A DNA stretch of 64,000 nt, taken from positions 1 to 64,000 of the forward strand of contig CAZIKF010000009.1 of NCBI GenBank assembly GCA_964539825.1. Direction: 5' to 3'. Both the position numbers and the translations under genes were made by a program. The notes under the pieces were generated by a model. The model saw nothing but the letters and a program-made list of their open reading frames with translations, ran no database searches and was not told the origin of the DNA. Below, one piece after another: positions 42,349 to 51,191 of the stretch. This DNA comes from CAZIKF01 sp964539825 (lineage in GTDB: Bacteria > Muiribacteriota > UBA6191). Within the stretch, counting starts at the first letter, position 1. Every line of letters begins with the position of its first letter.

Positions 42349-44876
42349 TACAAGGAGCCCCCGAATTTTCGTGTGGAGAAGGAGCGAATTCCTGATTCGA
42401 AAAGTCGTCTAGGGTCAAGCAGATGACCGGGATTACCGTCTATGTAAAATTTAGAGATAATGGGAGAGCCTGAATCGGTAGCGGGTGCAGTGAGATCTTC
42501 TGGTTCTAATAATCGGATTCCACGGAGTCTGGAAATAGGGACTCCCGTCAAGGTCCCAAAATGCTGGAGAATCAGTATACAGCTATTGAGAGGATCCGTT
42601 GGAGATTTTGAGAAAAGGGTCATCAGATTTACCAGGGGTATAGGGATTCCTCTAAGACTGATCAATCCAAGGACAATTTCGGGAACCATGGGCAGCCGCA
42701 TGGGAGTGCTATAGTCCGTTACTTCCTTTAGAAAATGCAGAGGTATGGCAAAGAGCTGCCCGCAAGATTCAAAACTTAGAATTCGGCCTCGATCCGGATC
42801 GGAAAACAAACGTTCAAGGAGCTTTTGGACCGCGGTTCTTTCCCTGGGAACGGATGGTTCCACTACCGGAGTGGAAACTCGCTTTCTTCTATGTAAGTGC
42901 TCGATGAAAAGATCCACATCTAAAACACAGCACAGTTGTCCTGTCGAGAGTGCGGCCGCTGAAGATGAGAAATGCAGTGTTCTCAAAAAGGGGCTCTCTA
43001 AAGGTCGAATGAGCAAATGTTCCTTCCCCAGACACTTCTCTACCCGCAGGGACAACTTCTGGTGATCCCAGCTTTCTAGAATCAGGGTGTGGTTTTCCGA
43101 TGGAGGGAGGGTTTGAGGATCCATGAGCGAGAAGAGTGAGGTTTCCTTGAAACCAATTTCAGCTTCCGCCCCCGGCTTTTTATGAAAGGAATCCACCTCT
43201 CTTTTTGTGGACAGTATTTCACGGACCCGATCTAATGCTACCGCAAAAATTTGGCCACCGGAGCTTAATAGCATACAGTCAGTTGTATAGAAGGTCAGCG
43301 GCAGATCAATGAGAAATTTAGTTCCATCTCCCGCGGAGGATTGGACTTTGAGATTGCCGCCATGTTTTTCGACCTCCCTGCGGACGATGTGAAGCCCAAT
43401 ACCTCTTCCAGAAGTTGTTGTTGCCTCCTCAAGGGTGGAAAAACCTGGCTGGGTCAGAAAATCCATCAAGTCATCATCCGCCGCCATCTTTCCCCTCGGA
43501 TAGCCAAAATGTTGAATGCCCATCCCATCATCACTAACCTCTACTAGTAATCGGTTATTTCTCTGCGATGCTACCAACGAGATGGTTCCCTGTGGCGGTT
43601 TACCAGCCTTTCTTCGAACAGAAGGGGTTTCAAGTCCATGGTCTAGAGCATTTCTAACGAGGTGAGTCAGAGGTATTGACAAGGTATTTGCCGTGGTTTG
43701 GTCAATACGCGTGTCCGAGCCGTGGATTTCAAATCTGACCTCCTTCCCCAGGGATTTCCCGTGTTCTCTGATGATCCTTAAAAATCTCTGAAAAACCAGA
43801 CCAATGGGAAACAAGCGTAGATCAAGGACCCTATTTTGAAGCCTGGTTAAGCCCTCTTGTAGAGGTTTGATGGACTTTAAAACAATGGGATCTTCCTGAA
43901 ACTTCTCGCGCATACCCCCGGTCAAGAGTCTTAATGAATGAACATCTTCTACCAGGCTGTCGATACGTGCGAACGGAATTCGGATTAAGGTATCAGTACC
44001 GGCGGGAATGAGGTTGGATGCCAGGATAGACTCTGGATTGATTTCCTCGCCCAGAGCCCATTTAGCTAAGGAGGCAAAAGTGGAATCTACGCGTAGAGTC
44101 GGGTGAGGAGCAAAGTCGCGGGTAAGGCGACCCTTGAGATTTTCCAGCAGGAGCTCAAAAACCTGTAAAACCCTTGAGATAAGGGGGATTTGGATTTGAG
44201 GCCGGTAGAGGTAGTCTTCGTGGAGCCAGTTCATGAAAACGGTTTCTGTTTCATGACATAACCTGGTAAAAGTGGTGCGTAGTTCCGGAAAAAACGCACT
44301 GGTTCCTTTCATGCCATGAATCTCCCGCAGAAATTCTTCTCCCAGGGCTTTTGAGGTGAGACCGGATGCGGATCGCTGTAAAATTCCATGGAGTCTCTCA
44401 ATGATTTCCTGTGATTCTTGAATGAAGCGAATGAATTCGCTCTTTTCCGGATGGAAAGGATCAAGGAAGGAGAAACCTGGATCGGTCAAGATTTCCGAGT
44501 CTTTAGCAAGGAGGGGTTCATCAAGGTGTAAAAATTCCTTTCTTTGGGAGTTCTTCAAGACTGAACTAAGGCCATCAGAGAGTGAAAACAGTGTTTCTCC
44601 GATTCCCTGAAGTTCAAGTTCATCAACTTCCGCTTCGAAAGTTAGGGGTTCCAGGCGGTTATAGAGCGACTTCGTGCAGCGCAGTAGGGATTCATACTGA
44701 GCTGAGCGAGCGGGCTCAAGAAGCTCTCTAATTCGGCGTGCCAGATTGGTCAGGTAAGGTAGATCATCACGAAGTCTTTCGGTTGAAAACCCATGAATCT
44801 CATCGATCAAGATATGTGCAACGGGTTCGATTTGGGCCAGAAACTCGTCTGATAATTTAGGCTCCTGGGTCCGCAT
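42348..44876 (-). CDS. CheA-type chemosensory kinase with two CheW domains
   Basis: This 842-residue protein has an Hpt domain with REIHGMKGTSAFF (phospho-His H187), preceded by about 150 residues of helix. Next come the dimerisation helices (about 300-360) and the HATPase_c domain with N-box THLVRNALDHGLE (404-416), DDGMGI (449-454) and GRGIGLHIV (490-498). Two regulatory CheW-like domains follow (about 531-660 and 697-825). No CheY/CheB-binding P2 domain is apparent. No cheW, cheY, cheR or cheB is in the operon. The second CheW domain may replace the separate coupling protein. The output response regulator must lie elsewhere. Confidence 0.88.
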   Translation of the reverse strand: MRTQEPKLSDEFLAQIEPVAHILIDEIHGFSTERLRDDLPYLTNLARRIRELLEPARSAQYESLLRCTKSLYNRLEPLTFEAEVDELELQGIGETLFSLSDGLSSVLKNSQRKEFLHLDEPLLAKDSEILTDPGFSFLDPFHPEKSEFIRFIQESQEIIERLHGILQRSASGLTSKALGEEFLREIHGMKGTSAFFPELRTTFTRLCHETETVFMNWLHEDYLYRPQIQIPLISRVLQVFELLLENLKGRLTRDFAPHPTLRVDSTFASLAKWALGEEINPESILASNLIPAGTDTLIRIPFARIDSLVEDVHSLRLLTGGMREKFQEDPIVLKSIKPLQEGLTRLQNRVLDLRLFPIGLVFQRFLRIIREHGKSLGKEVRFEIHGSDTRIDQTTANTLSIPLTHLVRNALDHGLETPSVRRKAGKPPQGTISLVASQRNNRLLVEVSDDGMGIQHFGYPRGKMAADDDLMDFLTQPGFSTLEEATTTSGRGIGLHIVRREVEKHGGNLKVQSSAGDGTKFLIDLPLTFYTTDCMLLSSGGQIFAVALDRVREILSTKREVDSFHKKPGAEAEIGFKETSLFSLMDPQTLPPSENHTLILESWDHQKLSLRVEKCLGKEHLLIRPLESPFLRTLHFSSSAAALSTGQLCCVLDVDLFIEHLHRRKRVSTPVVEPSVPRERTAVQKLLERLFSDPDRGRILSFESCGQLFAIPLHFLKEVTDYSTPMRLPMVPEIVLGLISLRGIPIPLVNLMTLFSKSPTDPLNSCILILQHFGTLTGVPISRLRGIRLLEPEDLTAPATDSGSPIISKFYIDGNPGHLLDPRRLFESGIRSFSTRKFGGSL

Positions 44877-44877
44877 T

Positions 44878-45996
44878 TCATGTACCCAGGTAGGTTAATG
44901 CCAGGAGTTTCTTCCTGGCCAGGGGTACCGTTCGAGAAAATGAAGGAATCTCTTTGTTATAGGAACCGGTCAGGGTAAACCTCCAATAAGACTGGGCGGC
45001 CAGATCTCTATACAGAGAGCGGGCCTTTTCCCAGGCCTCCTCCTGTTCATACTTTGCCGCCAGAAGAAAGTACATTTCATCTAAAAGACATGAGGATTGG
45101 ATTCTGGAAGCCTTCAGAAATTTAAGCATGGCTTCACTGGAACCACCGCTTTGAAAGATGCAAATGACCACCTGAAGAATGGCTGAGTCTTTCAAGGGAG
45201 AGCCAGGATGCTTAATAATCTTCTGGAAATGTCCAATAGAGTCTTCATAGCGATGAAATCTCTTCAGCAGAATCTTTCCAATTCGATATTGCGAATTTAG
45301 GTAAAGAGCTTCCCTCTTCCGGGGAATCTTTTGAAGAAGACGGATTGACTGTTCACTGTCTTTTGACAGGTTGAGGATCAAAACAGCCTTGATGTAGAGG
45401 ATGTTTTCATACTGAAAAGTAAATAGGCTGTAAATTCCTAAGAGGAAGGATGAAACCAGAATCAAAAGAATTTTTCGGGCTGATTTACGAACAACGGGAG
45501 AAAAGTGGAATGGCTGCAGCCTTGGGGTCCAGACGATACAGAGCTCTACAAATAGAAAAGTTGAAGAAGCAAACAATAATAGAAAGTAGACATATAGGAA
45601 CTTTGAAAAGAGCTCAACGGAGAGTTGAAGGATCTGCCTGGTAATCACTGCCTTATCGATGGCATCCAGGAAGACAAAAATTAAAAAGGTGGTTCCAATG
45701 GATATTCCCAATAAAGCGAGTGGATTCATCCATAGCTGGGTGAGAAGATCTTCCCGAAAATAGCGATCACGCACCTGCTGGTGAATCTTAAAGTGAACAG
45801 CGCTTAGAATTAAAGAGAGCAGGATCCAGAACACAAGCAGGGGGGGAAAGAAGAAAAGAAAAAATCCCTGGTAGAAGTAACAGAAGATTGAGGTCCCCAG
45901 GAGATGGAGAACCGTTGTTTTTATGTACTCTCGTTGGGATCGATTGTGCACAGGTTTTGGATATTGGCGGGTAGAGTCCGGGCTTTCGGGAGGCAT
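44878..45996 (-). CDS. membrane protein with C-terminal TPR-like helices
   Basis: This 372-residue protein has four or five hydrophobic segments (about 33-70, 95-118, 135-160, 180-205). A cytoplasmic or periplasmic C-terminal part of TPR-like helices follows (about 215-360, with YRIGKILLKRFHRYEDSIGHF and YEQEEAWEKARSLYRDL). It is the first gene of the chemosensory operon, ending one nt before the CheA start. Its linkage to receptor signalling is by context only. Confidence 0.65.
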   Translation of the reverse strand: MPPESPDSTRQYPKPVHNRSQREYIKTTVLHLLGTSIFCYFYQGFFLFFFPPLLVFWILLSLILSAVHFKIHQQVRDRYFREDLLTQLWMNPLALLGISIGTTFLIFVFLDAIDKAVITRQILQLSVELFSKFLYVYFLLLFASSTFLFVELCIVWTPRLQPFHFSPVVRKSARKILLILVSSFLLGIYSLFTFQYENILYIKAVLILNLSKDSEQSIRLLQKIPRKREALYLNSQYRIGKILLKRFHRYEDSIGHFQKIIKHPGSPLKDSAILQVVICIFQSGGSSEAMLKFLKASRIQSSCLLDEMYFLLAAKYEQEEAWEKARSLYRDLAAQSYWRFTLTGSYNKEIPSFSRTVPLARKKLLALTYLGT

Positions 45997-46166
45997 TTTC
46001 CAAAATTATACCCGTCTCTTTGTGCCAGGAATAGGGGTGAGGGAAGAGGATGAGCCTGATAACGACAGTCTCATCGCAGAATTCCATCTTTTTGGAGCGA
46101 TACCGAAAAGCAAACCGATACTGATTGCAGGTTTGTGGCCAAGATAGGTCCAGCTTAGATGGGTAA

Positions 46167-46184
46167 AGGAATCGACCGATTCCT
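46167..46184. promoter_or_regulatory. 18-bp palindrome in the divergent region before the chemosensory operon
   Basis: AGGAATCG-AC-CGATTCCT is symmetric over 8 bp per arm and sits in the 284-bp gap between the divergent starts at 45996 and 46281. The form suggests a dimeric repressor or activator site. No regulator is encoded beside it. Confidence 0.45.
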
Positions 46185-46280
46185 GGTTTGGCTGGGAATC
46201 TGAACATAACTAATGGTTTTAGGGATAATGCACATGGAGTCGGGATTCAATGTCGATGAGAGAGAAAAGAAAGGACGAGG

Positions 46281-47171
46281 ATGAAAAGGGCTACTTTGAT
46301 TCTATGGTTGTGTATGGGCGGACAATTCTTCGCGGGCTCTTCACAGCGTTGGATCCCACTTTCAGCGTCATCTTTCCACAAGGCCCCGCAGGATAGAGGG
46401 TTTCGCAAGGCATTGAGGGAGATTCCCAAATTACAGAAAGGCTCATTTCATCGTTTTTTAGCCTGGTATGATCGCGTAAGTCTTGGGTCGGAAAAAATGA
46501 AGATCATGAAGACTTATTATGAGAATTATTCAGAGAAGAAATATAGGCTTTTAAGCCTAATTTATTTCTTCCATGCCTTTGATCCCCGCTCTCCGATATG
46601 TGAAAAGATCCTCATTCGATTCGTGTCGGATCATCATTTTCAGTCAAATGTTCTGGCGGTTCTCTTCGCTTCCTATTCAACCTTGGGTAAGGGTAGAGCC
46701 TATTCTTTTTTGAACCTGCTTAAGAAACTAGAGAGGCACTGCCCTCAATTTCAAATGCCGAACCTGGCCACCTTACACTTTGTGGATTTAATGTTAAGCC
46801 AGGAGCTTCGCGCAAAAGGGGTATCTTTTTTTCGTGAGAAAATGGTGAAACTATGGAAACGTGAGTTGCGAAAGGATACGATGTTATCTGGTACGGCTGG
46901 TGAATGGATTCGAAAAGTCGTGACGTTTTATACCTTCCGCCAGTCTCAGTTTCCGGTATTTCAGTTAGGCCCTGTTGATTTCACCAATGGAAAGAACCGT
47001 ATGTTTAAGATGTATGGATATACTCCTCAGTCAGTAGTGGAGGAATTTTGGAATCAATTTGATATTCCGAAGGAAGCGTTTGATCTGCCAGACTTTCTAC
47101 CAGGCATGGAAAGCCTTAAGAATGGGCCGGTAGAGACAAAAAAGGGTAGAATAGAAGCAATTATGGGCTAA
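46281..47171 (+). CDS. exported helical protein of unknown function
   Basis: This 296-residue protein has a signal peptide (about 1-20, cleaved near AGS) and GGACGAGG as ribosome site. The mature protein is basic and helical, with no catalytic motif recognised. The next gene follows after about 50 nt on the same strand, so the two may form an operon ending at the strong terminator at 47520. Confidence 0.6.
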   Translation: MKRATLILWLCMGGQFFAGSSQRWIPLSASSFHKAPQDRGFRKALREIPKLQKGSFHRFLAWYDRVSLGSEKMKIMKTYYENYSEKKYRLLSLIYFFHAFDPRSPICEKILIRFVSDHHFQSNVLAVLFASYSTLGKGRAYSFLNLLKKLERHCPQFQMPNLATLHFVDLMLSQELRAKGVSFFREKMVKLWKRELRKDTMLSGTAGEWIRKVVTFYTFRQSQFPVFQLGPVDFTNGKNRMFKMYGYTPQSVVEEFWNQFDIPKEAFDLPDFLPGMESLKNGPVETKKGRIEAIMG

Positions 47172-47220
47172 TGTCATACAGGAAAGATGCCGAAAGAATA
47201 AAAAGGAAGGGAGTTCAAAC

Positions 47221-47496
47221 ATGAAAATACTAAGAGAAACAAGAATAGAAGGAACTCAACAGGCACAACAATTTGGATTCCAGGAAGTACCTTTTGAAGT
47301 ACGCCTGGATACAACCGTAAAAATCTCAGGTCGTAAACAGTCTGCGATCAAAGTAAGCCCACCCGTTGATCACCAGGCGGCCATACAGGCATCAGCCCTT
47401 ATCAGGCAGCTCTTTCTAGCACAGCCCGTGGAAACAATCCACACTCAGGCAAATGCAGATCGAAAGAAAGTTGCGATGCTGCTCGAAGAAGAATAG
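47221..47496 (+). CDS. small cytosolic protein of unknown function
   Basis: This 91-residue protein has a strong GGAAGGGAG ribosome site. It has a Gln-rich N-terminal half and a helical C-terminal half with a VSPP... then RKKVAMLLEEE pattern. The length and helical tail faintly recall FlgM anti-sigma factors, but the match is too weak to name it. It is followed by a very strong terminator, suggesting tight or high expression. Confidence 0.55.
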   Translation: MKILRETRIEGTQQAQQFGFQEVPFEVRLDTTVKISGRKQSAIKVSPPVDHQAAIQASALIRQLFLAQPVETIHTQANADRKKVAMLLEEE

Positions 47497-47519
47497 CTAT
47501 CTCTCGCAAGAGAGCAGTA

Positions 47520-47553
47520 GCCCAGCCCCGGAGGGGGCTGGGCCTTTTTTTTT
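47520..47553 (+). terminator. strong Rho-independent terminator
   Basis: GCCCAGCCCC and GGGGCTGGGC form a perfect 10-bp stem with a 4-nt loop, then nine T (47545-47553). The structured element copy 5 begins at the very next base. Confidence 0.92.
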
Positions 47554-47718
47554 GTGAGGGGAGAACTGGTGCTTAGGGGATTGCTTGTGGGCCCAGGAAT
47601 ATCACCTGACGACCGATTACTCCTAGAACGATGCGATGCATCGCCCGTCGTCGCAATCCATCGCCATGTAACATCCCTGAACCCCCAATCAACCACCACG
47701 CACCAGCCCTCCCCTCAC
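47554..47718 (-). repeat. structured GTGAG-element, copy 5, inverted and diverged (165 bp)
   Basis: The ends GTGAGGGGAG and CTCCCCTCAC extend to a 19-bp stem with two A/C positions that become G.U on the minus strand. On that strand the core reads GACGACG, then the hairpin CGATG-CATCG-CATCG, then CTAGGAG, in the same order as copies 1-4. Hairpin bases differ from those copies but stay paired. It starts at the first base after the terminator T run. Confidence 0.7.
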
Positions 47719-47824
47719 TGACTTTTCATTTGGGGAATTTCTTTTTGGTGTTTTCGGGTTTAACCGGGAGCTTTTGCGACTGCCTGATAGACTCGTCTTT
47801 CACACTCCCAATTTCCCAATGACC

Positions 47825-47986
47825 GTGAGTCGATGGGCTGAGATTTTGGCCCTCATGGGTGAGCGAAAAGTCCCTTGTTCGAGCAGACGACGAAGGATGT
47901 GGCATCGTCACATTCAAGGAGGATAATCAAAGCAATGGCCATGGCGTCCAGCAGCGAGCCAAAATTCACAAAAAAAGAAGATACCA
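47825..47986 (+). repeat. structured GTGAG-element, copy 2 (array unit 1, 162 bp)
   Basis: It begins GTGAGTCGATGG. The core has GTGAGCGAAAAG, the hairpin ATGTG-GCATCGT-CACAT, and AAGGAGGAT. The right end is altered: it ends AAAATTCACAAAAAAAGAAG and lacks TCGGCTCAC, pairing only partly with its left end. Confidence 0.85.
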
Positions 47987-48148
47987 GTGAGTCGATGTGC
48001 TGAGATTTTGAGGCTCATGGGTGAGCGAAAAGTCCTCTGCGCGTGCAGACGACGAAGTACGTGGCATCGTCACGTAAGAGGAGGATAAACAAAGCAATGG
48101 CCATGGCATCCAGCAGCGAGCCAAAATTCACAAAAAAAGAAGACACCA
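47987..48148 (+). repeat. structured GTGAG-element, copy 3 (array unit 2, 162 bp)
   Basis: It starts exactly 162 bp after copy 2. The hairpin is TACGTG-GCATCGT-CACGTA minus its loop differences, and the right end is the same altered form as copy 2. The left end matches copy 4. Confidence 0.85.
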
Positions 48149-48309
48149 GTGAGTCGATGTGCTGAGATTTTGAGGCTCATGGGTGAGCGAAAAGTCCTCT
48201 GCGCGTGCAGACGACGAAGGCTGTGGCATAGTCACATTCAAGGAGGATAAACAAAGCAGTGGGCTTTGCAGCCAGCCGTGAGCCTCAAAATCTCAGCACA
48301 TCGGCTCAC
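48149..48309 (+). repeat. structured GTGAG-element, copy 4 (array unit 3, complete, 161 bp)
   Basis: It starts exactly 162 bp after copy 3. It has the intact right end TCGGCTCAC. The first and last 34 nt pair throughout, with two G.U pairs when the plus strand is RNA. The core hairpin is TGTG-GCATAGT-CACA. The right end abuts the TAG stop codon of the minus-strand 70-aa gene at 48310. Confidence 0.88.
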
Positions 48310-48522
48310 CTAATTTACTAGCATGTGGTGCTTGTCGGCGAAGTCCGTATTCTCGAGCCGAATGAACCCGTTGTCTTCTGTGCGGATCATCAATTCGGTG
48401 AGTGGGTCTTTGGAAGTGAAGAAATCCTTGCTGAATCTCTTTAGGGTGGACCGTTGTCGTAATACAGAGCCGCGCTGGGCCAAAAAGAGTCCGGTCATTG
48501 GATCATTGGTAATTTTTGCCAT
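48310..48522 (-). CDS. small hypothetical protein
   Basis: This 70-residue protein has no signal peptide and no known motif. It reads like a short DNA- or envelope-associated protein only in being basic at the centre. A GAGAG ribosome-like site precedes the ATG. The stop codon directly abuts the structured element array, whose end hairpin could protect or end its transcript. Confidence 0.5.
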   Translation of the reverse strand: MAKITNDPMTGLFLAQRGSVLRQRSTLKRFSKDFFTSKDPLTELMIRTEDNGFIRLENTDFADKHHMLVN

Positions 48523-48742
48523 AACATTCTCTCGTCAGGCATAACATCGCCAGTGAACCGTGGTTAGTTTAGATTTCTTTAGCGTGTCCTCAAGACGGCT
48601 TGTGATGCGGTCTCCACCCTTCTCTAAGGGCATTTATAGGGCTAGATTCCAATAAATTGTTGAGAGGTTTTTCTAGAGAATAGGACAAAAAAAATGTAAT
48701 GGGAGAGAAAATGAAAAACAGTGTTTCGAGGGAGAGGTAGAA

Positions 48743-49480
48743 TTATTCAAAATCCAGGGTGTCATCGAAATAATCTAAGATCTCGTATATTTCGCTTATG
48801 GGGCCATGAATAGCCAGGTACTCTTCCAAATCCAGGCGTGCTTCGCCAAGAAATAAGTGATTTTGAATCATCTTTAAATAAATTCTACGTGCTTTCTCAA
48901 ATTCGGTGAGATGAAGATGAAGTCTTGCTTTCAGTACCAGCAGATCATCGAAATAGGGATCCCGCTGCAATCCTTTACGACAAACTTCAATAGCTGCCGT
49001 ATGGAGGCTGAGGCTCTCCAAAATTTCTCCCTGGAGCAGGTAATATAGCGGAGATGGGCTGGAAGAATTCAAGTCCCTTAAAAGCTCGAGAGCGTTCAAA
49101 GGTTCGCCTAATTGCAACTCACATTGAGAAAGTGTTAATAATCTCTCCTCATGATAGAGAGGGTCCCAATCCAGAGGCTGGGAAAGAACTAGTTTGGCTT
49201 CGCTAAAAGAGGATTCTTGAAATCTACAGTGAGCAAGGCGCACCAGGATGTCCTGACGTACCCCATAAATCAAAAGTAAATACTCGAAGCAGATCGCCGC
49301 TATTTCAAAGTCGCCGCGATCATAGTAGAGGAGGGAAATTTCCTCGATAGCTTCCAGGGCGTCGGGGTCTTGTTGGATGACCTGTAGATAACAGCGGCAG
49401 GCTTTGTACGTTCGGTTACGGTCGTTATACCAACGCGCTTTGCGCAGTAACGGGGCTTTTTGTTTCTGTGTATCAGTCAT
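48743..49480 (-). CDS. TPR-repeat protein
   Basis: This 245-residue cytosolic protein (no signal peptide) has about six helical TPR-like repeats. Examples are YNDRNRTYKACRCYLQVI, YYDRGDFEIAAICFEYLL and LTEFEKARRIYLKMI. The acidic C-terminus ends in DYFDDTLDFE. It is likely a scaffold. It is preceded by an AT-rich leader shared with no neighbour. Confidence 0.75.
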   Translation of the reverse strand: MTDTQKQKAPLLRKARWYNDRNRTYKACRCYLQVIQQDPDALEAIEEISLLYYDRGDFEIAAICFEYLLLIYGVRQDILVRLAHCRFQESSFSEAKLVLSQPLDWDPLYHEERLLTLSQCELQLGEPLNALELLRDLNSSSPSPLYYLLQGEILESLSLHTAAIEVCRKGLQRDPYFDDLLVLKARLHLHLTEFEKARRIYLKMIQNHLFLGEARLDLEEYLAIHGPISEIYEILDYFDDTLDFE

Positions 49481-49612
49481 GAATTTGCCGAACCGGCTCT
49501 CCGATCATACCAAATCCAGGTCATATCAGTAGGGCTGATTGTAAATCGAACAAAACATATCCAATTATATTAGATTTATCGGATTTTTTGTATGGATATA
49601 GATGGGTTTGTA

Positions 49613-50524
49613 CTATATCGGAATGGAGATTTCATCTAGAAGGGCTCGAATATAATCCTCTTGAGAAGCTCGGTCGGGTAGATCGAAGGACTGGATTCGA
49701 TGGGAACATACGTAGGGAGCGAGTTCTTTTATGTCTTCGGGAATGACAAAATCTCTCCCTTCAAACAAGGCCTGAGTCTTCGAAAGACGAATTAACTCCT
49801 GGGATCCCCGTACACTGATTCCATGGATGAGCCTTGGGTCGTTACGAGTCTTTTCCACAAGACTGAGCACGTATTCAATAAGCTTTTCATCAAGATGGAC
49901 CTTGTAGGCTTCCTTCTGCAAATCCAAGATTTCCTGCCTGGTAAACTGATTGGAGCGGCTGACTCCAGAGGTTCCCAGTAGAATACTCTTTTCAAATTCC
50001 CTCCCAGGATAGCCTAGTGAAATTCTCATGGAAAACCGGTCAAGCTGGGATTCCGGCAGCTTATAGGTTCCCTCAGAGGAAGCGGGATTCTGAGTTCCCA
50101 TCACAAAGAAAGGGTCCTGTAATTCATAAGTATGCTGATCAACCGTGACCTGTTGCTCCGCCATCACCTGGAGCAGGGCACTCTGGGTTTTTGGGGGGGT
50201 CCGGTTCATTTCATCAAACAAAAGAATCTCGGTAAACACGGGACCTTCTTGAAAAAAAAACTCCAGAGTCTTGGGATGAAATATGCTGACGCCCACTATG
50301 TCTGAAGGCAGGAGATCGGTAGAACCCTGAACTCTTTGAAATTTAAGGTTGAAAACATTGGAGATAGTCTTGGCAAGTGATGTCTTGCCCATTCCGGGGA
50401 GATCTTCTATGAGCAGATGTCCCTTAGAGAAAAAGACAACTAAGACCAGTTCGATTTCCCGGGTTTTACCCACTATTTCCTGTTCAATTTCTTGAAGGAC
50501 CGCTTGAATGAGGGGATGTTTCAT
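49613..50524 (-). CDS. MoxR-family AAA ATPase
   Basis: This 303-residue protein has Walker A EDLPGMGKTS (about 38-47), Walker B ILLFDEMNR, sensor 1 VMGTQNP and the MoxR sensor-2 region SVRGSQELI. MoxR proteins act as chaperones, usually with a VWA- and a DUF58-protein encoded beside them; neither is present here. It begins 6 nt after the carbonic-anhydrase-like gene stop. Confidence 0.9.
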   Translation of the reverse strand: MKHPLIQAVLQEIEQEIVGKTREIELVLVVFFSKGHLLIEDLPGMGKTSLAKTISNVFNLKFQRVQGSTDLLPSDIVGVSIFHPKTLEFFFQEGPVFTEILLFDEMNRTPPKTQSALLQVMAEQQVTVDQHTYELQDPFFVMGTQNPASSEGTYKLPESQLDRFSMRISLGYPGREFEKSILLGTSGVSRSNQFTRQEILDLQKEAYKVHLDEKLIEYVLSLVEKTRNDPRLIHGISVRGSQELIRLSKTQALFEGRDFVIPEDIKELAPYVCSHRIQSFDLPDRASQEDYIRALLDEISIPI

Positions 50525-50530
50525 GTGCTT

Positions 50531-51079
50531 TTAGGGCTCCAGTTTCATCGTCTGATAATTTCTTGAATACTGGATATATCTTTTATAGGAACTATGGAGT
50601 CTCTCAAGCTCTGAGTCGCGGATCTCTCGTTGAACCTTAGCTGGTATTCCCAGTACCAAAGACCTGGGAGGTATGATTGTATTTTCAGGAATCAAGGCAC
50701 CCGCCGCTACGATGGACTCACTTCCTACGATGACACCGTTCATGATGATGGCACCCATTCCAACCAGGCAGTAGGATTCGATCGTACAGCCGTGGAGGGT
50801 GACCTGGTGTCCGACGGTGATACCTTTTTTGAGAATAAGAGGAAACCGATCATGTTCTACATGTAAACAACATTGGTCCTGGATATTCGTTCCCTCGCCA
50901 ATGGAAACCCGGTTAACATCTCCTCGGATCACGGTGTTGAACCAGACGCTAACATCTTCCTTTAGTTCTACATCCCCCAAAATTCGAACACCGTCTGCTA
51001 AAAAGACGCTCTCATGAATACGGGGTGCAGTGCCCTGGTAAGGGGTGAGTGTAACAGCCTCTGAGTTTAAGACTCGCAT
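50531..51079 (-). CDS. gamma-carbonic-anhydrase-like hexapeptide protein
   Basis: This 182-residue left-handed beta-helix protein has IRGDVNRVSIGEGTNIQDQ, a zinc-ligand His in CLHVEHD and two more in VGHQVTLHGC, then the GMGAIIMNGVIVG turns. The three His of the family are present. Homologues (YrdA, PaaY) bind zinc or iron, but carbonic anhydrase activity is not always found. It is co-transcribed with the MoxR gene. Confidence 0.88.
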   Translation of the reverse strand: MRVLNSEAVTLTPYQGTAPRIHESVFLADGVRILGDVELKEDVSVWFNTVIRGDVNRVSIGEGTNIQDQCCLHVEHDRFPLILKKGITVGHQVTLHGCTIESYCLVGMGAIIMNGVIVGSESIVAAGALIPENTIIPPRSLVLGIPAKVQREIRDSELERLHSSYKRYIQYSRNYQTMKLEP

Positions 51080-51191
51080 GGAGGAAGTATACCAGGAACA
51101 GGGTAGGCAGTCGTGAATAGTTAGTAGTCTACAGGGAATAGAGATGAGTGTCTTTTGGCCGGGATTCCGCGATTCTACTGAGTCCGGGAAT

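Noticed and set aside
43341..43547. Short plus-strand frames within the CheA gene
   Set aside because: They are antisense shadows of strongly conserved HATPase motifs.
47825..48309. The 162-bp array as a CRISPR array or integron attC array
   Set aside because: The units are nearly identical along their full length with no variable spacers, and there are no attC core sites or cas or integrase genes nearby.
48310..48544. Plus-strand frame opposite the 70-aa gene
   Set aside because: The minus frame has the better ribosome site and protein-like composition; the plus frame runs out of the repeat array without a start signal.
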